This document shows positions 18,159 to 26,150 of a stretch of 64,000 bases of DNA, in pieces. The DNA comes from Chloroflexota bacterium (GTDB taxonomy: Bacteria; Chloroflexota; Anaerolineae; UBA2200; JACIWT01). Below the pieces are notes generated by a model that was given only the letters and a program-made list of their open reading frames with translations, had not been told where the DNA came from and ran no database searches. A program made the translations under genes and the position numbers. Positions within the stretch are counted from its first letter, which is position 1. Every line of letters starts with the position of its first letter. The stretch is taken from the NCBI GenBank assembly GCA_014360825.1, contig JACIWT010000002.1:78782-142781 (forward strand). The letters are read 5' to 3'.

Positions 18159-18374
18159 CTAGCCCAATTTGACCACATTCGCGGCCTGTGGGCCCTTCGG
18201 GCTATCCTCGATGGTGAACTCTACTCGCTCACCTTGTTCGAGGTTGCGGAATCCTTCTCCAGCGATGGCCGAGTAATGGACGAACACGTCCTCCGTCCCG
18301 TTCTCGGGCTGGATGAATCCGTAGCCCTTCACGCGGCTGAACCATTTGACAGTGCCAACGGTTCGCTCTGCCAT
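18159..18374 (-). CDS. csp: Cold-shock domain protein
   Basis: The 71-residue protein is a single cold-shock domain with RNP1 (KGYGFI) and RNP2 (VFVHYSAI), preceded by GTVKWF. It binds single-stranded RNA or DNA and acts as an RNA chaperone. The ATG at 18374 follows an AGGAGGT site, and the family begins here; an open frame extending to 18419 has no family match. It has its own promoter (18554-18582), a leader of about 170 nt with a perfect palindrome, and its own terminator, so it is transcribed alone. Such long leaders are usual for cold-regulated csp genes. Confidence 0.97.
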   Translation of the reverse strand: MAERTVGTVKWFSRVKGYGFIQPENGTEDVFVHYSAIAGEGFRNLEQGERVEFTIEDSPKGPQAANVVKLG

Positions 18375-18420
18375 TTTCCTGGTACCTCCTTCGTGCTTTC
18401 CAGCATGGGTTTGTATCAAT

Positions 18421-18436
18421 CTGGCCTATAGGCCAG
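18421..18436. repeat. Perfect 16-bp palindrome in the csp leader
   Basis: CTGGCC-TATA-GGCCAG is fully self-complementary and lies about 47 nt upstream of the csp start. In RNA it forms a 6-bp hairpin with a UAUA loop; as DNA it could be an operator. Confidence 0.6.
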
Positions 18437-18553
18437 GGGAACTCGCTACAGATCCATTTCTGAGCAAAGAAAAAGCCGCCAAGGCCCCTGCACATGCCTT
18501 CGCGGGCATGTTCGACTTAAAAGATGCCATACATGCTATACTCACCTGATTCT

Positions 18554-18582
18554 ATACTACAACAGAATCCCTTAATTGTCAA
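18554..18582 (-). promoter_or_regulatory. csp: Promoter of the cold-shock gene
   Basis: On the minus strand TTGACA (18577-18582) and TAGTAT (18554-18559) are 17 nt apart. The minus-35 overlaps the stop codon of the TVP38 gene. The predicted leader is about 170 nt. Confidence 0.65.
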
Positions 18583-19295
18583 AAATCACCCTGGGCGCAG
18601 TTGGAGCCCCGTCCCCTTCTCGATAATAGCCGGAACATCGCTTCCTCGATGCGCTGCTGGTATTGCCAGAATAGTATTGCTCCCACCGCGCTCCCCACCC
18701 CTATTACCGCCCACTGCGCCGTCGAAAATCCTCCCATCCCAGCGCCAATCAAGTTCGACACTGCTAACCCTGGCAATCGTCCCACGAGCGATGCCAATAC
18801 CAGGCTGGGTAGGGGCAGCGAAGTGAGCCCCGCCGCATAGCAAGCCACGTCGTCGGGCAGGAAGGGCAGGAGGAATACCAGAAAGAAGAAAGCCAGTCCG
18901 CGTTCCCGCGCCCCCTCATCTATCCGCGACAAAATGTCAGGGTTCACCAACCGTTCTACCAGTGGGCGACCGAGGATTCGGGCTAGGAGAAAAGCCAAAA
19001 GTGATCCCAGCGTGTTGCCGATGGTGCTGTAAAGCGTCCCCCAGAGCGGGCCAAAAAAGTAGCCACTGGTCAAGCCTAGTATCTGGCCGGGGAGGGGAGC
19101 CAGGAGTATTTGGGCCACCTGCAAGGCGATGAGCACCAACGGCGAGTAAGGGCGGTACCTGGACAGAAGGAGACGGAGTGGTTCAGGATCGCGGAACAGA
19201 ACCGGGAATTGCCTGCCCCAAAGAGCAAACGGCACGATCAGCGCCGCGAGGATGATGCCTGCCAGGATGACAGTCCACGCCCTTTTTTGATCCAT
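18579..19295 (-). CDS. TVP38/TMEM64 (DedA-related) membrane protein
   Basis: The 238-residue integral membrane protein has the family's core: a re-entrant segment with LLAPLPGQILGLTSGYFFGPLWGTLYSTIGNTLGS, a DILSRIDEGARERGL loop, and FLLPFLPDDVACYAAGLT. Five or six membrane helices are visible. Proteins of this class are linked to lipid transport or membrane homeostasis in bacteria. The ATG at 19295 has a GAGGGGGCTG region upstream. It is alone on this strand apart from csp, whose promoter overlaps its 3' end. No specific substrate can be given. Confidence 0.9.
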   Translation of the reverse strand: MDQKRAWTVILAGIILAALIVPFALWGRQFPVLFRDPEPLRLLLSRYRPYSPLVLIALQVAQILLAPLPGQILGLTSGYFFGPLWGTLYSTIGNTLGSLLAFLLARILGRPLVERLVNPDILSRIDEGARERGLAFFFLVFLLPFLPDDVACYAAGLTSLPLPSLVLASLVGRLPGLAVSNLIGAGMGGFSTAQWAVIGVGSAVGAILFWQYQQRIEEAMFRLLSRRGRGSNCAQGDF

Positions 19296-19373
19296 CTCAC
19301 AGCCCCCTCATTACAGTATAAAGTATTCGGATGGGGGCGCAAAACCACTTTGTCTCATCACCGCGTCGCCATT

Positions 19374-19401
19374 TTGTCCGCGCCGCCAGCGAGGATATAA
19401 T
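19374..19401 (+). promoter_or_regulatory. Promoter giving a leaderless methyltransferase mRNA
   Basis: TTGTCC (19374-19379) and TATAAT (19396-19401) are 16 nt apart. The ATG at 19409 is 7 nt after the minus-10, the normal position of the transcription start. There is no ribosome site upstream of that ATG. Confidence 0.5.
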
Positions 19402-19408
19402 CCGAATT

Positions 19409-20152
19409 ATGACCATCTACGATCGTTACGCAGAGGTCTATGACCGTTCCGGGCAGATCGCCTTCAGCCTGAAGATGATCCCGTACTTGGACGCGCTCCT
19501 GGCCCGCCACAATTTCACAGGCCACACCGTCCTCGACTTGGCCTGTGGGACCGGCACCGTGGCGTTGGCTTTCGCCCGGCGCGGGTTAAAGGTGTATGGT
19601 GTGGATGCCTCGGAGAAGATGTTGGCTCAAGCACAATCCAAGATGCGTGACACGGGCCTCCACATCATCCTCAGCCAGCAAGATATGCGCTCCTTCGCCT
19701 TGCCACAGCCAGTTGACCTTGTCACGTGTCTATACGATAGTCTGAATTATTTGCTCAGTTTTGACGACCTGCTGGCTACGTTCGGCCGGGTGTCGGCAAC
19801 GATGCTCCCCGGAGCCCTTTTCCTCTTCGATATGAACACCGAGCACACCTTGCGCGAGGTGTGGGACAACAATGTCTTCTACATCAATGACGATGACCTC
19901 TCCATCATCCTGCGTAGCACCTACGATGAGGCCGCCCGCCAATCCCACGTCCAGGTAATCGGCTTCATCAGGGTGGGCGACAAATACGAGCGTTTCGAAG
20001 AGTGGCACACCGAGGTGGCTTACTCCGAAGAGGAAGTCGAAAGGGCGTTGCGCGAGCAGGGCCTGGAAGTGGAAGCGAAGTACGAATGCTTCACCTTCGA
20101 CCCGCCGCCAGGCGAAACTTCCAAGCGCATTATGTGGGTGGCGCGAAAATAA
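19409..20152 (+). CDS. Class I SAM-dependent methyltransferase
   Basis: The 247-residue cytoplasmic enzyme has motif I VLDLACGTGT, the acidic motif II end VYGVDAS, the post-motif QQDMRSF and motif IV DLVTCLYDSLNYLLS, the pattern of small-molecule methyltransferases of the UbiE/CMAS-like group. The target is unknown. The ATG at 19409 has no ribosome site and lies 7 nt after a minus-10 box, so translation is probably leaderless. The next gene starts 14 nt downstream and is likely co-transcribed. Confidence 0.85.
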   Translation: MTIYDRYAEVYDRSGQIAFSLKMIPYLDALLARHNFTGHTVLDLACGTGTVALAFARRGLKVYGVDASEKMLAQAQSKMRDTGLHIILSQQDMRSFALPQPVDLVTCLYDSLNYLLSFDDLLATFGRVSATMLPGALFLFDMNTEHTLREVWDNNVFYINDDDLSIILRSTYDEAARQSHVQVIGFIRVGDKYERFEEWHTEVAYSEEEVERALREQGLEVEAKYECFTFDPPPGETSKRIMWVARK

Positions 20153-20166
20153 TAATGAGGAGATAA

Positions 20167-20829
20167 GTGGCATTGTTATACGCGTTGGGAATGATCGCAG
20201 CCTTGGGCTACTGGCTACAGCGGCTCCGCTTCCTGACCCTGAAATTACACCGGTGGGTGCCCATCGGCCTCGTAGCAATCATCGCGCTCTCTGCCTGGCG
20301 GGGCTGGCAACGGGGATTTGGGTGGCCCGAGACAGTGGCCATCGCTATCTGCAGCGTGATGCTGGCGCTCTTAAGTATGGCCCGGGCCAGGCGCTTCGTT
20401 GTCTTTCGCCGCTGCGACAATCCGGCGGTGTCAGATGTCAAGGAACTGGCAACCGAGGAGAAGGCGTTTATGCGCGCCACCGGTTACTTTGAGGTGGGAG
20501 GGAAACGGCGTTATCTTGTTGAGGCGCCCGCCGTCTTTTGGACGACGGAGATGGACGAACACATCGTGGCGGCAAAGGTAACTGGCGTGAATCTGCTGGG
20601 AGTGCTGCACTCGCCGTTGGATGAAGTGGGTTGGTGGTACTTGTTTTTGGTGCCGCGAACGGTGCGCAGCATTTCGGCAGGACGATTGTACTTTGGGTTT
20701 GGTGCGCGGCCAGCCATCGAAGTGCGGTTCCAGGGTCAGAAGGCTGAGGAATCGCTGGTTTTGTCATTCAACGACAGCTCGGTGCAGAAGCGATTGTTGC
20801 GAGAATTACAGGCGCGGGCTGGGCTGTGA
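20167..20829 (+). CDS. Membrane protein of unknown function
   Basis: I do not recognise this 220-residue protein. It has two or three N-terminal hydrophobic segments (about 2-18, 29-45, 55-72) and then a soluble, beta-rich domain of about 140 residues with strands such as RRYLVEAPAVFWTTE and RLYFGFGARPAIEVRF. The GTG start follows GAGGAGAT. The acidic and basic composition after the membrane segments suggests a cytoplasmic domain. It sits between a methyltransferase gene (14 nt) and a CapA-like gene (82 nt). No catalytic motif is evident. Confidence 0.65.
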   Translation: MALLYALGMIAALGYWLQRLRFLTLKLHRWVPIGLVAIIALSAWRGWQRGFGWPETVAIAICSVMLALLSMARARRFVVFRRCDNPAVSDVKELATEEKAFMRATGYFEVGGKRRYLVEAPAVFWTTEMDEHIVAAKVTGVNLLGVLHSPLDEVGWWYLFLVPRTVRSISAGRLYFGFGARPAIEVRFQGQKAEESLVLSFNDSSVQKRLLRELQARAGL

Positions 20830-20911
20830 AAGCGGTTGCCTGCCGCAAGGGAATCTCTTGGCCGAGATGGTAGGCTGACCGTGCAGGGCTCTGGATACAA
20901 GAGGATCTGCG

Positions 20912-22072
20912 GTGAAGCAGAGGCACTGGAGCATAGGCCAAATCGCGATAGTAGCAGTAGTAGCCCTGCTGGCAGCAGGCCTGTGGGGCGTGTTTGGCCA
21001 AGCAAACAGCGTATCACTGCCACCGCGACCCACTATGACCAAACCTCCACCGCAGTTCACGCCCATGCCTTTGCCGACATCCACGCCACTCTTCCTCACC
21101 TCCAACCCAATGCCTCCTCTAACCCTCGACGATGTTTTCCCACCCCGCGACCTCTCCGCTTGGCCCTTGGACCCTGCGCGGCTGCGCACCCTCATTGCTA
21201 CTGGCGACGTGATCCCTGCCCGCTACACAGATGCCATCATCCGCTCCCGAGGGGACGATTTCCTTTACCCGGTGTCTGCCACGAGTGAAATCCTATCAGC
21301 CGGTGATCTGACCATAATCAATTTGGAAGCCCCCCTCATAGCGAGCTGTCCTTATCATACCTCTGGGTTCGTCTTCTGTGGGCGTCCCGGCTTCACGGTT
21401 GCGCTTCAAGCCGCCGGAGTAGACGTAGCCACACTGGAGAACAACCACATCGGCAACTACGGACATTCGGGCATTTCGGAAACCACGGAACATTTGCGGG
21501 CCGCGGGAATCGCCTGGGTGGATCGAAACACGCCCGCTGTGGTGAACGTGAGGGGCCTTCGTTTTGGCCTTCTGGCTTTCAATGGAATCGGGGAGCGCAT
21601 AGACCGTGAGGCCATGACCACCGAGATCCAAACGCTGCGGCCTCAGGTGGATGTCTTGGTGGTGGCCTTCCACTGGGGCGCTGAATACGTCTCACTGCCC
21701 CAGTCCACACCGGGCATCGCCGACGATGACCCGGTCGAGATCGCCCACCTGGCCGTAGATGCCGGCGCCGATCTCATCATCGGTAATCATCCCCACTGGG
21801 TACAGGCTGTGGAACTGCATAAAGGGAAACTCATCGTCTATGCTCACGGGAACTTCATCTTCGACCAGATGTGGAGCTACGAGACCAGGGTGGGTGTGAT
21901 TGGTCGCTATACCTTTTACGATCATGTCTTGGTGAGAGCAGAATTTATCCCCGTATTGATTGAGAACTATGCCCAACCAGTACCCTTGGTCGGAGAGGAG
22001 GCCCAGGCAGTCCTGGATAAGATGAAAGCGGCCAGCGGGGAACTGGCGCAGAGGGTAACCTCACATCCATAG
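20912..22072 (+). CDS. CapA family protein (poly-gamma-glutamate/metallophosphatase-like)
   Basis: The 386-residue protein has an N-terminal signal anchor (about 8-28), a Thr/Pro linker and a CapA domain: TGDVIPAR, INLEAPL, VATLENNHIGNYG, VLVVAFHWGAEY, IIGNHPHWVQ and VYAHGNFIFDQ. The fold is metallophosphatase-like with conserved Asp, Asn and His residues, though LENNH replaces the more usual LANNH. Family members act in capsule (poly-gamma-glutamate) export or wall metabolism; no capBC genes are nearby, so the substrate is unclear. The GTG start has GAGG at 20902. It meets the acetyltransferase gene tail to tail with a 6-nt gap. Confidence 0.88.
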   Translation: MKQRHWSIGQIAIVAVVALLAAGLWGVFGQANSVSLPPRPTMTKPPPQFTPMPLPTSTPLFLTSNPMPPLTLDDVFPPRDLSAWPLDPARLRTLIATGDVIPARYTDAIIRSRGDDFLYPVSATSEILSAGDLTIINLEAPLIASCPYHTSGFVFCGRPGFTVALQAAGVDVATLENNHIGNYGHSGISETTEHLRAAGIAWVDRNTPAVVNVRGLRFGLLAFNGIGERIDREAMTTEIQTLRPQVDVLVVAFHWGAEYVSLPQSTPGIADDDPVEIAHLAVDAGADLIIGNHPHWVQAVELHKGKLIVYAHGNFIFDQMWSYETRVGVIGRYTFYDHVLVRAEFIPVLIENYAQPVPLVGEEAQAVLDKMKAASGELAQRVTSHP

Positions 22073-22078
22073 GGGTGT

Positions 22079-22684
22079 TTAATCTTTTCTCTCGCGGCGC
22101 TTGATCCAATCCGCCCGGTCCAGTTTCATCTCGTAGAAAAGGACCTCGTTAACACCCCCATGGCGGCGGAAGAAGCGGCGGACGTCGCGGTAACGGTCGT
22201 CGGCCAGGAAATCCAGGTGTGCGTCGAAGCCTATGTCGCGGTAGCGCATGCCGATGCGTTGGAAGCCGCAGTGCTCGTAGCAGCGCACGGCACGGCGGTT
22301 GGGTGCGGCGACGTCCAGGTAGAGAGTGCGGAAGCCCAATGTCTCGAAAAAGTGGGGCAGGAACGTCTCGATGGCATCGGTGCCATAGCCCTGGCCCACC
22401 CACTGAGCCCCGAACCCGATCCCCAGCCGTGCGGAGGTCTGTCCCTCGATTTCACGCAGCGACATACGACCGATGAGTTGGCCGGAGCAGTCTTCAATGG
22501 CATATAGACGGCGGGTGGGGTCATTGGCATATGAGGTGAACCAGACATCGCCGCCGATGGTATACGGCAATTGGACATCCCATAGAGCGTAGAGTGGGTC
22601 ATCAAAAGGTGCCCATTCCTCCATGCGGTTCAGGTCCTCGCGCACCATATCGCGGATCACAACCCGGCGACCAACCAACCGCAT
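22079..22684 (-). CDS. GNAT family N-acetyltransferase
   Basis: The 201-residue product is a RimJ-like GNAT enzyme that would transfer an acetyl group from acetyl-CoA. It has V-I-R-D-M-x-x-E-D-L near the start, GRMSLREIEG, the acetyl-CoA loop in QWVGQGYGTDAI, and the NRRAVRCYEHCGFQRIG segment. The C-terminal 50 residues are rich in Arg and Asp and may be an extra helix. It is the last gene of an operon led by the glycosyltransferase (promoter 23978-24006), 21 nt after a lipoprotein gene. The acetylated target is unknown. Confidence 0.88.
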   Translation of the reverse strand: MRLVGRRVVIRDMVREDLNRMEEWAPFDDPLYALWDVQLPYTIGGDVWFTSYANDPTRRLYAIEDCSGQLIGRMSLREIEGQTSARLGIGFGAQWVGQGYGTDAIETFLPHFFETLGFRTLYLDVAAPNRRAVRCYEHCGFQRIGMRYRDIGFDAHLDFLADDRYRDVRRFFRRHGGVNEVLFYEMKLDRADWIKRRERKD

Positions 22685-22705
22685 TCCTCACCCCTTCTGG
22701 CTGCC

Positions 22706-23203
22706 CTATTCTCCAGGCATCAGAGGACAACCCGTCCGCTCTTTTACTACGTTCGCGAATTTCTTAAATTTGGCGATGTCGGTCGTTGTATACAAAGCGA
22801 AAGACTGTGAATCGCCTGTGCCTTGGATGAAGATCAAAGGGTCGCCCATCAAATTCGTCACTATGATCACACGATAGGCCGTTACCGAGCCCAGGGCAGT
22901 GTCCAGTTGCACATCGGGCCCGTAAGTAGCGAAGACCCGCGGCGCACTCCCGAACTCGGTTCGAAAACGTCGGTCTGTGTAAAAGACCCCGGTGTTCACA
23001 TTCACTGCCTTGATTAACTCATCCAATACTTGGTGAATGGATGAGAATGACGTGCTGGCGGGTGAAAACTCTCGCACCTCCGAGTCAAAGAAGACCCGCA
23101 CCTCCTGCGGCTTCGGCCCACTAACGGGCTTATGGTCGCAGGCTCCTAATGCCAAGGCCACTGCCATCACCAGCAGTACCGCGATCCACTTTGTCTTGTG
23201 CAT
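22706..23203 (-). CDS. Lipoprotein of unknown function
   Basis: This 165-residue protein has a lipoprotein signal with lipobox LALGAC (Cys about residue 22) and a soluble domain of mixed strands and helices. I do not recognise the family. Conserved-looking features are VRVFFDSEVREF, HQVLDELIKAV and TAYRVIIVTNLMGDP. I place the start at ATG 23203, preceded by GAAGGAG, because it gives a complete signal peptide; the frame is open further up. It lies between glycosyltransferase and acetyltransferase genes in one operon. Confidence 0.7.
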   Translation of the reverse strand: MHKTKWIAVLLVMAVALALGACDHKPVSGPKPQEVRVFFDSEVREFSPASTSFSSIHQVLDELIKAVNVNTGVFYTDRRFRTEFGSAPRVFATYGPDVQLDTALGSVTAYRVIIVTNLMGDPLIFIQGTGDSQSFALYTTTDIAKFKKFANVVKERTGCPLMPGE

Positions 23204-23249
23204 GCCTTTCTCCTTCCGAAGTTCGGGGTCCATTTCATCGCTCACCAGG

Positions 23250-23933
23250 CTATTCATCCAGTCTGGCGAAGCGATATTTGATCAGTGTCTGCAACGCGGG
23301 CGGGCCGTCTTTCAGAGGGTTCAGTTTCTTGGCCTGGCGTGGGTGATACCAGATGGGTACCTCGGCGATGCGATAGCCTTTCCGCAGCAATTTGGCCGTG
23401 ATCTCTGGCTCGATCTGGAACCGGCTGGGACGCAATTTCAAGCCCCGCAGGATTTCCAGCGGCATCATCTTGTAACAGGTTTCCATATCCGAGAGGTGGC
23501 TGCCGTATAGGAGATTGGTTACCCAGGTCAGAAAGCGATTGCCCCAGCGGGTGGTGGTCTTTTGGCTTGAGAGGTCGCGTGCGCCATATACTGCATCGCA
23601 ATCGCCCTGTTGGAGCCGAGCCAGCAGTTTGGGATAATCCCGAGGGTCATATTCGAGATCGGCATCCTGGATGATGGCCACATCGCCAGTGGCGTGGGCG
23701 ATGGCAGTGACAATGGCTGCGCCCTTGCCCTGGTTCACCCCGTGACGCACCAAGATCATATCAGGACCCACCAAATCCTGGAGTATCTCCCAGGTGCGGT
23801 CGGTGGAACAATCGTCCACTACCACCAGTTGTTTACGCAGCGGGATCTCGCGCACTCGCCGCACCAGTTCGGCGACATGTTCCTCTTCATTGTACACCGG
23901 CATCAGCACAGAAAGAATGAGGTTCTCGTCCAA
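23250..23933 (-). CDS. Family 2 glycosyltransferase (polyprenyl-phosphate sugar synthase type)
   Basis: The 227-residue enzyme has the GT-A fold of dolichol-phosphate-mannose synthase-like proteins: [42 protein letters not shown] (the metal-binding DxD-like motif), DMETCYKMM and a final RxxxLxxLxxxRF helix region. It lacks C-terminal membrane helices, so it is peripheral. It probably moves a sugar from a nucleotide donor to a lipid carrier. The ATG at 23933 lies 45 nt from the predicted minus-10 box. First gene of a three-gene operon. Confidence 0.92.
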   Translation of the reverse strand: MDENLILSVLMPVYNEEEHVAELVRRVREIPLRKQLVVVDDCSTDRTWEILQDLVGPDMILVRHGVNQGKGAAIVTAIAHATGDVAIIQDADLEYDPRDYPKLLARLQQGDCDAVYGARDLSSQKTTTRWGNRFLTWVTNLLYGSHLSDMETCYKMMPLEILRGLKLRPSRFQIEPEITAKLLRKGYRIAEVPIWYHPRQAKKLNPLKDGPPALQTLIKYRFARLDE

Positions 23934-23977
23934 TTTGTCCTCTCGTGGGGCATACGCGAAGTCTCAAACTCAAGATG

Positions 23978-24006
23978 ATTGTACCGTAAGCGAGGGTTGT
24001 TGTCAA
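23978..24006 (-). promoter_or_regulatory. Promoter of the glycosyltransferase operon
   Basis: Minus-strand TTGACA (24001-24006) and TACAAT (23978-23983) with a 17-nt spacer; transcription would start near 23971. Confidence 0.7.
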
Positions 24007-24040
24007 TCTGAACCACTGCTTAGAAAGGGTATGAAGACGC

Positions 24041-24067
24041 AAGGGGCGGGTTCCAAACCCGCCCCTT
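24041..24067 (-). terminator. Terminator-like hairpin after the secreted-protein pair
   Basis: A perfect 12-bp inverted repeat (AAGGGGCGGGTT and its complement) with a 3-nt loop, 5 nt beyond the 24073-24372 stop. The T-tract is weak on either strand. Confidence 0.65.
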
Positions 24068-24072
24068 ATACT

Positions 24073-24372
24073 TTACCACCCGTAGTTTTTCAGCACAATC
24101 GGCAGGCGAACGTGATATGGGCCGGTCACGGGTGGAATTTCTTCCCCAATCCAGAAGCCGCCGCTCAGAGAGTAGGCGCCGCCGCTCATCCGGCCTGCAT
24201 CTGGCTGGCCAATCGTGCCGCCCAGGAGATAGGGCCCACCGCTGCTGAAAGTGTAACCACCGCCGTCCACCGTCCACCAAGACAGATCATAAGTGTCGGC
24301 CAGGGCGACGGAGGCCAGCGTGAGGAAGATGGTGATAGCAACAGCAAACCCAAGGAGACGGTGCTTGCTCAT
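24073..24372 (-). CDS. Small secreted Gly-rich protein
   Basis: The 99-residue product has a signal peptide (to about residue 25) followed by DLSWWTVDGGG, a Gly/Ser segment with GGTIGQPDAG and LSGGFW, and a tail RLPIVLKNY. This combination occurs in secreted proteins of Anaerolineae, often at the ends of larger surface proteins; its role is not known. The ATG overlaps the stop of the preceding 457-residue protein as ATGA, so the two are translated together and may act together at the cell surface. A strong hairpin follows the gene. Confidence 0.8.
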   Translation of the reverse strand: MSKHRLLGFAVAITIFLTLASVALADTYDLSWWTVDGGGYTFSSGGPYLLGGTIGQPDAGRMSGGAYSLSGGFWIGEEIPPVTGPYHVRLPIVLKNYGW

Positions 24373-25742
24373 TGCTCATCCTCCAATGTCAGCGCCATTG
24401 GCTCCATGCGCACGTCCTCATAGCCCGCCCGCTTGGCCACGATGCGGTAATCGAAGGCGATGTTGGCCTTGCCCTCCGCATCCCTCACCTCGAAGGAGGT
24501 GGGCGTCTTGTTGGCTACGTAAAGGGAAGCCCAGCCATCCACAGGAGTGAGGAAGACGTGGTAGCCGACTTCCAAGTTGACCGTCGCGGCGAAGACGGGG
24601 TCGATCTCCACGATGGCCACGCCATCCTGCAGTTGGGCCGAGCCGAAGTCCTCGAACCAGACGCCGGTGCTCTCGATGGCGTACATCTTGCGCGTCCCGT
24701 ACTCGCCCGCCGCCACCACTGCCGACTTGGCGCCGCTGGCGGTCATGTTACCGGCCTCGTCCACCCAGAAGACCCTGGTATTCACCCCATTGTAGATACC
24801 GAAAGTACTAGTTGAATTGTTGTCCTCGTCCAGATGGAGGTGATACTCGTCGTTGCTGAAAAGCAGGATATCGCTGTTAGGATAGGCAGGATCGGAGTAG
24901 ATGCGACCGTCGTCATTGGCGCTTGAGGTCCCGCCCAGCACCAGATCCGCATCCGCGTTCGCGTAGCCCCGGCAATAGAGGCCGACGCCGCCAGTGGCTG
25001 CGTTCTCAAAGTAGCCTCCGTAACCATCGGGGGATTGGGCTTTCCCATAGACAGCCTTGGTCGTGCCAGTGACGGCGCTGGCTAGACCCATTACCCCGGT
25101 GCCAGAAGAGCCAGCCGATGTTCCGTACACGCCGACGGCACTTGTACTGTACCCATATACTCCCCACGTCCCAGCGCCATAGACACCGAGGGGGTAGAAT
25201 ATGGGTGGCCATATGCTAGCAATGTAGATGGTGCCTAAATGACCAATGGCATCCCCCGCTCGACCAGTAACAGCCGGTGCTGTGCCACTGATGACCGCTC
25301 CTGGTCGTAGGCTGAGGGCATAGGGGGCGGCGGTCAGCGCCTGGCGCGGGGTGAGCGTAGTGTAACTCCCGCTCCCTGCCGGAGAACGCACCGCGATCTG
25401 GAGCCAGCGGGCGTCGCCTTGGAAGGCCGTCGCCCCGAAGTCCAGGTCGGGAATAGTGAACACGCCATTGGTCACGTTCACGTTGGTCTTGGTCTGGGTA
25501 GTGCCGATCTGTGTGCCGCCCGCGGCCGCATCCCACAGGCTGAACTGGATGTCAGCGGTGCCGTTGACAGGGTTGCCGTCCTTGATCAGCCGACCCTGGT
25601 AGGTAAAAGCCGTGCCCACCGGTGTGGCTAAGGTTGTGGCCTCGCCCTGGGGCACAGGTGCCTGGGCCTGGCTCAGCCCCACCGCTAAAATCAGCAGCAG
25701 GGCCAGGCAGAGACCTACTCCGAAAAACATGCGCGTTTTCAT
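24369..25742 (-). CDS. Large secreted protein with tail-fibre-like repeats
   Basis: The 457-residue product has a signal peptide (to about residue 27), a beta region with TFTYQGRLIKDGNPVNG and FSLWDAAAGG, then Gly/Tyr-rich short repeats (GVYGAGTWGVYGYS and relatives) that resemble phage tail-fibre or collagen-like adhesins. The C-terminal half has a domain with REVGYHVFLTPVDGW-like strands and V-W-F-E-D-F-G. No enzyme signature is seen. It is preceded by AGGAGGGAAAA at about 25748 and by a candidate structured RNA leader. Host interaction or adhesion is a guess. Confidence 0.75.
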   Translation of the reverse strand: MKTRMFFGVGLCLALLLILAVGLSQAQAPVPQGEATTLATPVGTAFTYQGRLIKDGNPVNGTADIQFSLWDAAAGGTQIGTTQTKTNVNVTNGVFTIPDLDFGATAFQGDARWLQIAVRSPAGSGSYTTLTPRQALTAAPYALSLRPGAVISGTAPAVTGRAGDAIGHLGTIYIASIWPPIFYPLGVYGAGTWGVYGYSTSAVGVYGTSAGSSGTGVMGLASAVTGTTKAVYGKAQSPDGYGGYFENAATGGVGLYCRGYANADADLVLGGTSSANDDGRIYSDPAYPNSDILLFSNDEYHLHLDEDNNSTSTFGIYNGVNTRVFWVDEAGNMTASGAKSAVVAAGEYGTRKMYAIESTGVWFEDFGSAQLQDGVAIVEIDPVFAATVNLEVGYHVFLTPVDGWASLYVANKTPTSFEVRDAEGKANIAFDYRIVAKRAGYEDVRMEPMALTLEDEQ

Positions 25743-25872
25743 TTTTCCCTCCTAGGAAATTTTTCTGGCGTGGGGATGCCAGCCCGCCCCACTTGGCCTG
25801 TTAAGAAATCTCTAACAGCCTGGGGGCTGGCCCAGGCGGAAAGACGCTATGCCCTTGATGTGACAAACGAAA

Positions 25873-25907
25873 AGGCAGCGCTTCCGTTCCGAGCGAAAAC
25901 GCTGCCT
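25873..25907 (-). terminator. Terminator-like hairpin ending the candidate RNA
   Basis: An 8-bp stem (AGGCAGCG with CGCTGCCT) around a 19-nt loop that itself contains short complementary parts, followed on the minus strand by TTTTCGTTTG. Confidence 0.6.
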
Positions 25908-26070
25908 AAACTCACCTGCCAGGCCTGACTTGGCCAACGTTGGCACTACCTTATTCTCGCGGACATAGGATGGGGCGTGGTGCGAATCCGGGTCTTCCAC
26001 GCTCAATCTCCTCTTCACAAAACGATCCACAACGTATTGTTGTCTGCACGTCTCCGGCGCTTGGTCTGCT
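25873..26070 (-). ncRNA. Candidate structured RNA or leader upstream of the secreted-protein operon
   Basis: This stretch has its own strong promoter (26077-26106) and ends in a terminator-like hairpin, giving an RNA of about 195 nt. It contains several stems: ACAAC/GUUGU near the 5' end, GCGUGG/CCACGC in the middle, and a nested UGCCA/UGGCA and GGCC/GGCC stem before the terminator. I could not match it to 6S, SRP, tmRNA, RNase P or a known riboswitch. It may be a free small RNA or an attenuating leader of the gene starting at 25742. A weak reading frame across it is judged spurious. The rest of 25743-26150 holds only the ribosome site of that gene. Confidence 0.45.
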
Positions 26071-26076
26071 AGTCTT

Positions 26077-26106
26077 ATTGTACTCCTCACCAGGAGATTG
26101 TGTCAA
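26077..26106 (-). promoter_or_regulatory. Promoter of the candidate RNA
   Basis: Minus-strand TTGACA (26101-26106) and TACAAT (26077-26082) with an 18-nt spacer; predicted start near 26070. It lies just downstream of the nucleoside-permease gene and is not part of that operon. Confidence 0.65.
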
Positions 26107-26150
26107 TCATACTAATATGGACAATATGGACTCGCTCCGGCGAAATCCTG

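Noticed and set aside
25960-26005. A tRNA-like segment near GCGAATCCGGG
   Set aside because: No acceptor or anticodon stem can be formed around it.
25812-26090. A 92-residue reading frame on the minus strand
   Set aside because: No recognised domain, and it crosses the stems and terminator-like hairpin of the candidate RNA; composition is not protein-like.
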